Shown here: piece by piece, positions 1 through 4,718 of the stretch
Layout: each line of letters starts with the position of its first letter
How positions within the stretch are numbered: the first letter of the stretch is position 1
DNA from: Nitrososphaerota archaeon
GTDB taxonomy: Archaea > Thermoproteota > Nitrososphaeria > Nitrososphaerales > Nitrosopumilaceae
Length of the DNA stretch: 6,741 nucleotides
Reading direction: 5' to 3'
NCBI GenBank assembly: GCA_030611185.1
Contig: JAUWQG010000051.1
Location: forward strand, 1 to 6,741
The notes under the pieces: generated by a model
The model's input: the letters and a program-made list of their open reading frames with translations, nothing else
Database searches by the model: none
Told to the model about the DNA's origin: nothing
Translations under genes and position numbers: made by a program

Positions 1-1
1 T

Positions 2-17
2 TTCCCAAAAATGGGAA
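2..17. repeat. Short perfect inverted repeat upstream of the RHH gene
   Basis: The arms TTCCCA (2-7) and TGGGAA (12-17) are perfect inverse complements separated by four A residues. The element ends about 13 bases before the TATA box of the ribbon-helix-helix gene. A two-fold symmetric site here could be an operator, perhaps autoregulatory since RHH proteins bind such sites as dimers of dimers, or the end of a hairpin belonging to an upstream gene outside the window. The symmetry is seen directly; the role is inference. Confidence 0.4.
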
Positions 18-29
18 TTAACATAAAAT

Positions 30-38
30 CTTATATTA
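30..38 (+). promoter_or_regulatory. TATA box (box A) for the RHH gene
   Basis: The sequence CTTATATTA is centred about 25 bases before the ATG at 59. This is the archaeal TATA-to-start-site distance, so the transcript should begin at or next to the ATG. No Shine-Dalgarno sequence is seen, which agrees with a leaderless mRNA. Confidence 0.6.
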
Positions 39-58
39 TAAAAAATGATGTTCATAAC

Positions 59-205
59 ATGAGTAAACGAGTAACAATAATGCTTGACAATGACTTGGAC
101 AAAAAAATGAGATTGATGCAAGCTAAAATGATTCAAAGTACAACAAGTTCAGTTAGCTTCTCAAATGTGTTAAATACAGTATTAAGAGATAGTCTCAAAA
201 AATAG
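59..205 (+). CDS. Small ribbon-helix-helix-like DNA-binding protein (48 aa)
   Basis: The protein begins MSKRVTIMLDNDLDKKMRLM. A short basic beta strand (residues 3-9, KRVTIML) is followed by a charged helix (about 11-25), a Ser/Thr-rich turn (27-32) and a second helix (33-47). This is the layout of MetJ/Arc-type ribbon-helix-helix transcription factors, which dimerise through the strand and insert it into the major groove. At 48 residues it is a bare RHH fold with no effector domain. The frame stays open back to an ATG at 11, but that extension covers the TATA box at 30-38, so ATG 59 is the better start. The gene is monocistronic, convergent with the CBS gene, and followed by T-runs. The fold call is from pattern only; the target is unknown, although the palindrome at 2-17 is a candidate operator. 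Confidence 0.65.
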   Translation: MSKRVTIMLDNDLDKKMRLMQAKMIQSTTSSVSFSNVLNTVLRDSLKK

Positions 206-226
206 TTTTTTTAATTAAATTTTTTT
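206..226 (+). terminator. T-run terminator after the RHH gene
   Basis: Two runs of seven T residues (206-212 and 220-226) follow the stop codon directly, separated by AATTAAA. Archaeal intrinsic termination depends mainly on such U-tracts and needs no strong hairpin. The opposite strand is A-rich here, so the signal serves the + strand gene. Confidence 0.55.
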
Positions 227-250
227 GAAAGTTGTATACTATTTTTACAA

Positions 251-346
251 TTACGCAGGATAATCTGTAATTCCTTTGTTAAGTAGAGCATTACATATAT
301 CCCAAGGAGATACTATCCAGTTCTTGTAAATCACATAAGGACATTT
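251..346 (-). pseudogene. In-frame 31-codon CBS-domain remnant beyond the CBS gene stop
   Basis: On the minus strand, reading straight through the TAG at 347-349 gives 31 further sense codons and then TAA at 251-253. The peptide begins KCPYVIYKNWIVSPWDICNA and ends in a Lys-Gly-Ile-Thr-Asp-Tyr-Pro-Ala stretch. Its residues 3-25 align without gaps to residues 250-272 of the intact CBS protein, sharing PY.IYK, VSPWD, a Cys and two Leu (13 of 23 identical by eye). It is therefore the C-terminal end of a second CBS domain, fused in frame but cut off by a stop codon. The likely origin is a partial tandem duplication, or a deletion between two neighbouring paralogous genes, followed by decay. There is no start codon of its own. 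Stop readthrough is possible but nothing here specifically supports it. Confidence 0.65.
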
Positions 347-1234
347 CTAGACAAGCCAACTAACATCCCCCCCACAATGTGGGCATGCTTTCTTTGACTC
401 TGCAGAACGTTGAGTGACATCATCAGACAATAAAGTCAAACAAACATCCCAGGGACTAACTGAAATGTCCTTATAGATTAGATAGGGATGATCCATTCTG
501 TATAACATCAAGCAAATTTGATTTAGATTTACATCTTCTTTTAGAACAGTAACCTCTTGTAATTCGATTTGACTAACGGGAATGTCCAAGAAATTTTCAA
601 CGTCAGGATTAAACTTTAACAATTTAGAAATTTCTTCAAGGATTATCCTATCGCTGATGAATTGGTTTGAGTATTCTAACAAGAGTTTACGGGTTTTATG
701 TTCAAACATTAAATCAATTACTTTTCCTAAAGAATCATCGAGGCCAAATGTGATAATGTTCTTTTTTGGCATAGAAGAAATAGAGATATTGGATTGACAT
801 TTAATTCCAACATCTAACATTTTTCTTGCAGATATTGGAGAATATCCTTGAAATGCATTTGGAGTGATGGCAAAAGCTCTTCTAGAAGTTTTCCATTTTT
901 CCATTAAATCCTTGAATCTTGTTTCTTTCTCAACAATTGGTAATTCATCATACATTATTTCACTAACTTTATTTTCATACTGAAAATCACGGGTAGGATT
1001 TTTTCGTATGTTATTTAGAAGATCATAGCCACCCACTATACCGACTGGAGTCAGATCATCATTTCGAATCACAATAGAGTCGACAGTTGATTCAAGATAT
1101 TGAACACACATCTCAGTTGCAACCCAAACTTCTCTTTCTTGATTAAGGTAAACACATGGCGTATCTGTCAAACTATCCGACAGCATTTCACCTAGCGTTA
1201 ATTCCGAAATGCTTTCTACATTTGATACTACCAT
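347..1234 (-). CDS. CBS-domain protein with a C-terminal CxxC motif (295 aa)
   Basis: This is a soluble protein built from two tandem CBS pairs. The first pair covers about residues 10-123, with strands such as DSIVIRNDDLTPVGIVGGYD (53-72) and RRAFAIT (118-124). The second covers about 145-272, including KLLLEYSNQFISDRIILEEI and the closing PYLIYKDISVSPWDVC. CBS pairs usually bind adenine nucleotides or S-adenosylmethionine and act as energy sensors; no catalytic domain is attached, so it probably regulates a partner protein. The tail carries a single CPHCGG knuckle (Cys284, Cys287), half of a zinc ribbon, which could bind metal only with other ligands or between subunits. ATG 1234 is preceded at proper spacing by GAGGGG (1240-1245), so this transcript, unlike most here, seems to have a leader. 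Directly after its stop lies an in-frame CBS fragment. The ligand and target are unknown. Confidence 0.85.
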   Translation of the reverse strand: MVVSNVESISELTLGEMLSDSLTDTPCVYLNQEREVWVATEMCVQYLESTVDSIVIRNDDLTPVGIVGGYDLLNNIRKNPTRDFQYENKVSEIMYDELPIVEKETRFKDLMEKWKTSRRAFAITPNAFQGYSPISARKMLDVGIKCQSNISISSMPKKNIITFGLDDSLGKVIDLMFEHKTRKLLLEYSNQFISDRIILEEISKLLKFNPDVENFLDIPVSQIELQEVTVLKEDVNLNQICLMLYRMDHPYLIYKDISVSPWDVCLTLLSDDVTQRSAESKKACPHCGGDVSWLV

Positions 1235-1239
1235 GATTA

Positions 1240-1245
1240 CCCCTC
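1240..1245 (-). promoter_or_regulatory. Shine-Dalgarno-like site of the CBS gene
   Basis: The minus strand reads GAGGGG, ending five bases before the ATG at 1234. It supports this start and implies a leadered mRNA, in contrast to the leaderless genes around it. Confidence 0.5.
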
Positions 1246-1289
1246 AATTATATATACGAATTTTTGGTATTTTAATAGATTCTTGATTA

Positions 1290-1299
1290 TTATACTTAA
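1290..1299 (-). promoter_or_regulatory. Candidate TATA box for the CBS gene
   Basis: The minus strand reads TTAAGTATAA. Transcription starting about 26 bases further on (near 1268) would give a leader of about 34 bases carrying the GAGGGG site. A closer TATATATAA (1248-1256) lies only about 18 bases from the ATG, which is too near for normal initiation upstream of the start codon, so it is the less likely box. Confidence 0.35.
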
Positions 1300-1308
1300 G
1301 AATAACCC

Positions 1309-1341
1309 AATTTAGTAAAAATTTTTTAATAATTTAGTAAA
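1309..1341. repeat. 11-bp direct repeat with 22-bp period upstream of the CBS gene
   Basis: The sequence AATTTAGTAAA occurs at 1309-1319 and again at 1331-1341. The spacing of 22 bp is close to two helical turns, placing both copies on the same face of the DNA just upstream of the candidate CBS promoter. The region is AT-rich, which raises the chance of coincidence, but an exact 11-mer containing a G in both copies is somewhat more than composition alone suggests. Confidence 0.35.
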
Positions 1342-1468
1342 TTAATTGTAAAATTAATTAATAGATTTCTCTCAAATTCCATGAGTTAATACCAAACCGT
1401 TATCGATGATAGGATAAATTTCATGAATAACACGTAGTTTTTAGATACATGCCTAAAGGAAAACAAAA
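1342..1468. other. Intergenic stretch with short symmetric sequences and no gene
   Basis: Together with its flanks, this belongs to a 462-base gap between the CBS gene and the cupredoxin-like gene. I see no ORF with a credible promoter here. Two short symmetric elements stand out: TTATC (1400-1404) with GATAA (1413-1417), and the palindrome TTCATGAA (1420-1427). They lie 45-75 bases upstream of the micropeptide TATA box and could be regulator sites. No tRNA-like or strongly folded RNA structure was found by eye. Confidence 0.3.
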
Positions 1469-1477
1469 TTTTATATG
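1469..1477 (+). promoter_or_regulatory. TATA box for the micropeptide ORF
   Basis: TTTTATATG is close to the archaeal consensus. Its centre (1473) is 26 bases before the ATG at 1499, the same distance seen for the confident genes in this window (aIF1A, alcohol dehydrogenase, cupredoxin-like). It predicts a leaderless transcript starting at the micropeptide ATG. Confidence 0.6.
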
Positions 1478-1498
1478 CAAATTAAAAATCGCTGCGTT

Positions 1499-1573
1499 AT
1501 GAATGACAATAAAGTATTTGCAACCGCATTTGTTTTGATCACGTTAGCTATTAGCATTCAATTAATGTTATAG
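1499..1573 (+). CDS. Putative 24-residue single-pass membrane micropeptide
   Basis: The ORF encodes a polar start MNDNK followed by the hydrophobic segment VFATAFVLITLAISIQLML, then TAG. Nineteen uncharged, mostly aliphatic residues are enough for one membrane helix, with the polar end predicted as a short N-terminal tail. The main evidence that it is a gene is position: the ATG is 26 bases from the centre of a strong TATA box, and no other ORF fits that promoter. It lies in a long gene gap, on the same strand as the membrane-anchored cupredoxin-like protein 123 bases downstream, which has its own promoter. I do not recognise a family. It might modulate a membrane complex, but that is speculation. 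The alternative is that the TATA box drives a non-coding RNA. Confidence 0.5.
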   Translation: MNDNKVFATAFVLITLAISIQLML

Positions 1574-1666
1574 GTCCCCATTAATTACAAAAACATTACA
1601 AATTAAAAAAATTTTAATAAAAACCACTCTAAGAAGCGTACATTCAACATTAACAATCGTATTTTG

Positions 1667-1675
1667 TTTAAAATA
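1667..1675 (+). promoter_or_regulatory. TATA box for the cupredoxin-like gene
   Basis: TTTAAAATA is centred 26 bases before the ATG at 1697. No Shine-Dalgarno site is present, so a leaderless transcript is expected. Confidence 0.6.
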
Positions 1676-1696
1676 AGATAAAATCAATAATAAAAT

Positions 1697-2173
1697 ATGA
1701 TTGTTAATAATAAAAAATTAATTGTAATTGTAATTATTGCAGGAGTGATAGGCTTAGGGGCCATGATTGGATTTATCGGGCAAGGAAATGTACGTCATGT
1801 AGAAATTTTCTGGAAAGAAAAGGTAGAGCAAACAGTTGCTTTTGAAGATGTTAATGGAGAAGTCCAGCTAAAGGGGATTTCGGGGATTTCAGGGGAATTA
1901 AACCCGCACCTGATTAGCAGAACAAGTTTTGCCTATATTCTTACGATAGTAAACAATGGCGATAAACATCATCGGCTGTATATCGAAGGGCTAGAAATTC
2001 AATCAAACCTACTAGAGCCAGGGCAGCAAGATGTGATAACAATTCACCCAACAGAAGAAGGACTTTACAAATATTATGATAAACGTGAAAAATTAGAACA
2101 TCTAGGATTTCTTGAAATTAGGACAGTCGTTCCAAGTGATGAATTTACAGGTTTTTTGCGAGATATGATTTGA
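1697..2173 (+). CDS. Membrane-anchored cupredoxin-like protein lacking copper ligands (158 aa)
   Basis: Residues 8-28 form one hydrophobic helix with no signal-peptidase motif evident, so the rest is probably displayed outside the membrane on an uncleaved anchor. From about residue 75 the pattern fits a cupredoxin beta barrel: an extended strand (FAYILTIVNNGDKHHRLYIE), then a Leu-Glu-Pro-Gly turn near 106-109, a strand DVITIHPTEEGLYKYYD, and a closing strand GFLEIRTV. In copper proteins the first His follows the Asn-Asn-Gly type turn (His91 or His92 here), and a Cys-His-Met loop follows the YYX segment. Here the expected Cys is Asp128, the protein has no Cys at all, and His135 is not followed by Met. 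It is therefore probably not a type 1 copper electron carrier. Thaumarchaea carry many cupredoxins. The role is unknown and the fold call is by motif only. Confidence 0.6.
   Translation: MIVNNKKLIVIVIIAGVIGLGAMIGFIGQGNVRHVEIFWKEKVEQTVAFEDVNGEVQLKGISGISGELNPHLISRTSFAYILTIVNNGDKHHRLYIEGLEIQSNLLEPGQQDVITIHPTEEGLYKYYDKREKLEHLGFLEIRTVVPSDEFTGFLRDMI
1873..1890 (+). repeat. Perfect 9-bp tandem duplication in the cupredoxin-like gene
   Basis: GGGGATTTC occurs twice back to back and encodes Gly-Ile-Ser-Gly-Ile-Ser, residues 60-65. Its length is a multiple of three, so the frame is kept. It lies in the linker before the barrel and looks like a recent slippage event. Confidence 0.7.
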
Positions 2174-2275
2174 TTTTTTATAAAAATTGCATTTTTACTA
2201 ATAGAATATAAAAAAAATAAAAATAGCTAGTTTAAGAAAATAAGAAAAAATCTTAAATTAATAAAAACTTCTTAT
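2174..2275. terminator. Bidirectional terminator region between convergent genes
   Basis: For the + strand cupredoxin-like gene, T-runs at 2174-2179 and 2192-2196 follow the stop codon. For the minus strand cold-shock gene, A-runs on the + strand at 2263-2267, 2245-2250 and 2211-2217 read as T-runs in its direction. A 7-bp inverted repeat, TTTAAGA (2231-2237) and TCTTAAA (2251-2257), sits in the middle with a 13-base spacer and could form a weak stem. No ORF is seen here. Confidence 0.5.
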
Positions 2276-2467
2276 CTATGCTGATTTTTTGACTTTTTGT
2301 GCAGCTGGTCCTTTTTGACCTTCGCCTACCTCAAACTCGACTTTATCGCCTTCATTGATGAATCCTTCAACGTCTGTTTTGTGAACAAACAAATCATCGC
2401 CAGATTCTCTTTCGATAAAACCAAAGCCTTTAGTGCGGTTGAACCACTTTACTGTGCCTTGTTCCAT
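2276..2467 (-). CDS. Cold-shock domain protein, CspA family (63 aa)
   Basis: This is a single OB-fold cold-shock domain that binds single-stranded RNA and DNA and melts secondary structure in the cytoplasm. RNP1 is KGFGFI (13-18) and RNP2 is LFVHK (26-30). The opening GTVKWFN (4-10) and the ending EVGEGQKGPAA match the family, and the size is typical. An in-frame TTG at 2482 would add five residues, but the TATA box (2491-2499) lies only 13 bases from its centre to that codon, whereas ATG 2467 is 28 bases away. The ATG is therefore chosen, with a leaderless or nearly leaderless transcript. CspA-type proteins are ubiquitous in bacteria but patchy in archaea, which suggests an old transfer. It lies downstream of and co-oriented with aIF1A, but has its own promoter. 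Confidence 0.93.
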   Translation of the reverse strand: MEQGTVKWFNRTKGFGFIERESGDDLFVHKTDVEGFINEGDKVEFEVGEGQKGPAAQKVKKSA

Positions 2468-2490
2468 TTGCTTTTCTGACAAGATACTCC

Positions 2491-2499
2491 GTATATTAA
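2491..2499 (-). promoter_or_regulatory. TATA box for the cold-shock gene
   Basis: The minus strand reads TTAATATAC, centred about 28 bases before the ATG at 2467. This argues against the upstream TTG at 2482, which would lie before the expected transcription start. Confidence 0.55.
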
Positions 2500-2514
2500 G
2501 ATAAGTCTAAAGAA

Positions 2515-2532
2515 TGATCACCCATTTGATCA
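2515..2532. repeat. Paired TGATCA palindromes upstream of the cold-shock promoter
   Basis: The self-complementary hexamer TGATCA occurs at 2515-2520 and 2527-2532, a 12-bp period, about 22 and 34 bases upstream of the TATA box centre on the minus strand. Such a pair could be a regulator site for the cold-shock gene. The evidence is position and symmetry only. Confidence 0.25.
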
Positions 2533-2579
2533 GACTATTTTTAGAAAAATCTCATTTTTCGCGGCAAAAAGGGAAGATC

Positions 2580-2891
2580 TTAGAAATCCCTTGGGATGTG
2601 GTCATTATCTTTGAGCCATTGAACTTGAGGAATTGTAAATCTCCAAACTATATCCCCCCTTTCTTTTTCTTTGAAATCCCATGGAGCAATAATTACAATA
2701 TCATTATCTCGAATCCAAACTCGTCTCTTTAACTTCCCTCTAATTCTACCTCGCCTGGTAAGACCGTCAGTACACTTTATCATGACATTTTCTCCGCCCA
2801 TCATTTTTAGAACTCTACCAAAAAGTTCTCCTTCTTCAGGGATACGAATTTCTTTTAATGCGCTCTCATTTTTTACCTGGCGCTTTCCCAT
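2580..2891 (-). CDS. eif1A: Translation initiation factor aIF1A (103 aa)
   Basis: This is the archaeal homologue of eukaryotic eIF1A and bacterial IF1. It binds the A site of the small ribosomal subunit and helps select the start codon. A basic N-terminal tail, MGKRQVKNESALKEIRIPEE, is followed by the S1/OB fold (about 20-85) with the family segments EGELFGRVLKMMGGENVMIKC, GLTRRGRIRGKLKRRVWIR and DIVIIAPWDF, and then a short C-terminal helix region. The length is normal for the archaeal factor. The frame is open to an ATG at 2915, but that codon lies inside the TATA box. The ATG at 2891 is exactly 26 bases from the box centre and gives the expected N-terminus, so the mRNA is probably leaderless. 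It is divergent from the YkgJ-type gene; T-runs downstream separate it from the cold-shock gene. Confidence 0.95.
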   Translation of the reverse strand: MGKRQVKNESALKEIRIPEEGELFGRVLKMMGGENVMIKCTDGLTRRGRIRGKLKRRVWIRDNDIVIIAPWDFKEKERGDIVWRFTIPQVQWLKDNDHIPRDF

Positions 2892-2911
2892 ACTACACTT
2901 CACTGTTTTCA

Positions 2912-2920
2912 CCATATAAC
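2912..2920 (-). promoter_or_regulatory. TATA box for aIF1A
   Basis: The minus strand reads GTTATATGG, centred 26 bases before the ATG at 2891. The ATG within this box (2915) should not be translated. Confidence 0.6.
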
Positions 2921-2970
2921 TGTGGGGGTTTTGAAAAACTCAAAAAAAGTAACTGAAAAACAATAAATCT

Positions 2971-2980
2971 ATTTTATGTA
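2971..2980 (+). promoter_or_regulatory. TATA box for the YkgJ-type gene
   Basis: ATTTTATGTA lies about 25 bases before the ATG at 3000, which suggests a leaderless transcript. It shares the 108-base divergent region with the aIF1A promoter. Confidence 0.5.
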
Positions 2981-2999
2981 AAGTAGGACAAAATTAATC

Positions 3000-3563
3000 A
3001 TGGAGTTTAGATGTATTGAAGAATGCTCGCAGTGTTGTGTAGAACGAGAGTACTATCCCAGAAAAGAGTTTGGGAAAATTGGTGTTTTGATACTGCCAGA
3101 AGAAAAAGAAAAAATGGAACAATTGGCAAAAAAAATGGAATTAGACATTTCGATTTTACCAAGAATTGGAATATCTCAAAAAAGAGATCCTGAATCAATA
3201 GAGATTTTGGCTTATCAAATGATGGGAATAGAAAAAAATGGAAACACTTGTCCTTTTCTCGACATAGAAACAGGTAAAAAATCACCCCATGGAGGATTTC
3301 CCTGTAATGTCTATGAGGACAGACCTCTTGCATGTAAAACATACCCCTTGATTGAAATAGATCCCATAACACTTGATCAAAAATGTAAATTTTGTAAAGA
3401 GCATAAAACAGCAGATAGTAATCTAAATTCTGAAATCGAATCGTTACTAAAAATTAAAAATAAAATGAGTACGGATGCACCTTTTGTGTGGAGATATGCA
3501 ACAGGTGTGGGTGAAGAAGAAGATAAACCACAAATTAAAACAGGTTGGATTTTAGAAGAGTGA
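3000..3563 (+). CDS. YkgJ-type cysteine-cluster protein (187 aa)
   Basis: This is a soluble protein of the YkgJ/UPF0153 family, whose conserved cysteines are thought to bind an Fe-S cluster or zinc; the reaction is unknown. The N-terminal motif has Cys5, Cys9, Cys12 and Cys13 (CIEECSQCC). A second set follows: Cys84 in NTCPFL, Cys102 in FPCNVYEDRPLACKTYP, Cys112, and then Cys129 and Cys132 (CKFC). The Y-x-x-RP-x-x-C-x-x-YP core is the family signature. A lysine/glutamate-rich helical insert (about 33-80) separates the two groups. All expected cysteines are present and the protein looks intact. It stands alone under its own promoter and meets the alcohol dehydrogenase gene tail to tail with only seven bases between the coding regions, so each transcript probably reads into the antisense of the other. 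Confidence 0.85.
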   Translation: MEFRCIEECSQCCVEREYYPRKEFGKIGVLILPEEKEKMEQLAKKMELDISILPRIGISQKRDPESIEILAYQMMGIEKNGNTCPFLDIETGKKSPHGGFPCNVYEDRPLACKTYPLIEIDPITLDQKCKFCKEHKTADSNLNSEIESLLKIKNKMSTDAPFVWRYATGVGEEEDKPQIKTGWILEE

Positions 3564-3570
3564 GGTTACT

Positions 3571-4623
3571 TTATGGATTGATAACGGCACGTCCAATAAT
3601 TTTTCTTGCTTTAAGATCCTCCAAAGCAGTGTTGGCTTCAGATAATTGATATCGCTTTGTAATTTTTGGGTTAATTATTCCCTTTCGTGTAAGGTCTAAA
3701 AGCTCTACCATATCATTATAATTTCCAGTGTATGCACCTTGAATGGTGATTGATTTTAGTGGAATTGTTACCAGGGATAATTCCAAAGAACCACCAAACA
3801 ACCCAACTAAAACAAGATTGCCTCTTTTTCTCAATACAGATAGTCCTAATTTTGCAGTTGGGGGAGCATTGACAAAGTCAACTACACTTTCTGCTCCTTT
3901 TTCATTACATATTGAAATTATTTTTTGAGATGTTTCTGTGTCTTTTGAATTTATAACAAAGTCTGCACCCATTTCTTTTGCTGTTTCTAATTTTTTATCA
4001 TCCAAATCAACACATATGATTTTTGCACTAGTTATTGCATGTGCTATTTGTACACCCATTAGTCCTAGGCCGCCTGCTCCAATAATCACTAGAAATTCCG
4101 GAGAATTGGCGTTTGCTTTTTTAATTGCATTGTAAGCTGTTAAAGCAGAACAAGCCAATGATGTTGCAGACTCTGGATCAACTCCAGATAATTTTGCAAG
4201 ATATTTGTAATGAGGTACTAAAGCAAAGTCAGAATATCCCCCATCTTGAAAAACCCCAAGAGACTTTGGAGCATCACAAAGATTTTCATTTCCTACCTTA
4301 CATGCTGGACATTCTCCGCATCCTATCCAAGGATAAACTAAAACTTCATCACCTTTTGAATAATCTTTAACGTTACTTCCCATCTCCTCCACAGTACCCA
4401 CAATTTCATGTCCAGGAGTTACAGGATATTTTACACCTCTATCAGTTACTTTCATAAATTGACCATCACCTAAATCATATCCACCTTCCCAAAGGTGCAA
4501 ATCACTATGACAGACACCCACTGCTTTTACCTTAACTACAACCTGATTATCTTGAGGTTTAGGGGTCTCAAGATCTATAATTTCTAGTGGCTCGTTTGGA
4601 CCAGGGATTCTAGCAGATTTCAT
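3571..4623 (-). CDS. Zinc-dependent alcohol dehydrogenase, MDR family (350 aa)
   Basis: This is a cytoplasmic NAD(P)-dependent medium-chain dehydrogenase that interconverts alcohols and aldehydes or ketones. The GroES-like catalytic domain has the zinc ligands Cys38 (GVCHSDLH), His72-Glu73 (GHE) and Cys158. A structural zinc is held by Cys102, Cys105, Cys108 and Cys116. The Rossmann domain carries GAGGLG (182-187), and Asp206 at the end of the second strand favours NAD over NADP. Length and motifs resemble the Sulfolobus solfataricus enzyme (PVTPGHE, VPHYKY). An in-frame TTG at 4647 would add eight residues but lies inside the TATA box; ATG 4623 is exactly 26 bases from the box centre. In an autotrophic thaumarchaeon it might reduce an aldehyde such as a semialdehyde of carbon fixation, but the sequence does not prove any substrate. 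Confidence 0.92.
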   Translation of the reverse strand: MKSARIPGPNEPLEIIDLETPKPQDNQVVVKVKAVGVCHSDLHLWEGGYDLGDGQFMKVTDRGVKYPVTPGHEIVGTVEEMGSNVKDYSKGDEVLVYPWIGCGECPACKVGNENLCDAPKSLGVFQDGGYSDFALVPHYKYLAKLSGVDPESATSLACSALTAYNAIKKANANSPEFLVIIGAGGLGLMGVQIAHAITSAKIICVDLDDKKLETAKEMGADFVINSKDTETSQKIISICNEKGAESVVDFVNAPPTAKLGLSVLRKRGNLVLVGLFGGSLELSLVTIPLKSITIQGAYTGNYNDMVELLDLTRKGIINPKITKRYQLSEANTALEDLKARKIIGRAVINP

Positions 4624-4644
4624 TGATGAGAATTTCAGACTTAA

Positions 4645-4653
4645 CAATATAAG
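4645..4653 (-). promoter_or_regulatory. TATA box for the alcohol dehydrogenase gene
   Basis: The minus strand reads CTTATATTG, centred 26 bases before the ATG at 4623. It overlaps the alternative TTG codon at 4647 and so excludes it as the main start. Confidence 0.6.
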
Positions 4654-4687
4654 AGTTGACTGGAAATGAGAAAAAAATAGAGCGCCT

Positions 4688-4697
4688 AGATATTATG
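4688..4697 (+). promoter_or_regulatory. TATA-like box for scpA
   Basis: AGATATTATG is centred about 26 bases before the GTG at 4719. The match to consensus is moderate. It supports a leaderless transcript starting with GTG. Confidence 0.45.
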
Positions 4698-4718
4698 GAA
4701 TAAAAAGACAATTCTTCT

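Noticed and set aside
11..58. N-terminal extension of the RHH gene from ATG 11
   Set aside because: It would encode the TATA box (30-38) and lies before the expected transcription start; homology to a bare RHH fold begins at MSKRV.
232..250. Inverted repeat TTGTA/TACAA as a terminator hairpin
   Set aside because: Only five A/T-rich base pairs around a nine-base loop; the T-runs just before it explain termination better.
347..349. Pyrrolysine or programmed readthrough at the CBS gene TAG
   Set aside because: Nothing in the window supports a recoding signal or pyrrolysine genes; a decayed duplication explains the in-frame remnant more simply.
1450..1503. Short ORF starting at the ATG near 1450 (MPKGK...)
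   Set aside because: It overlaps the TATA box of the micropeptide, has no promoter of its own at the right distance and ends after 17 codons.
3007..3372. Minus-strand 121-codon ORF over the YkgJ-type gene
   Set aside because: It is antisense to a protein with clear family motifs, is Phe/Leu-rich as expected from complementing Lys/Glu codons, and has no promoter.
4125..4370. Plus-strand 81-codon ORF inside the alcohol dehydrogenase gene
   Set aside because: It is a shadow of a gene with intact zinc and Rossmann motifs; no promoter was seen.
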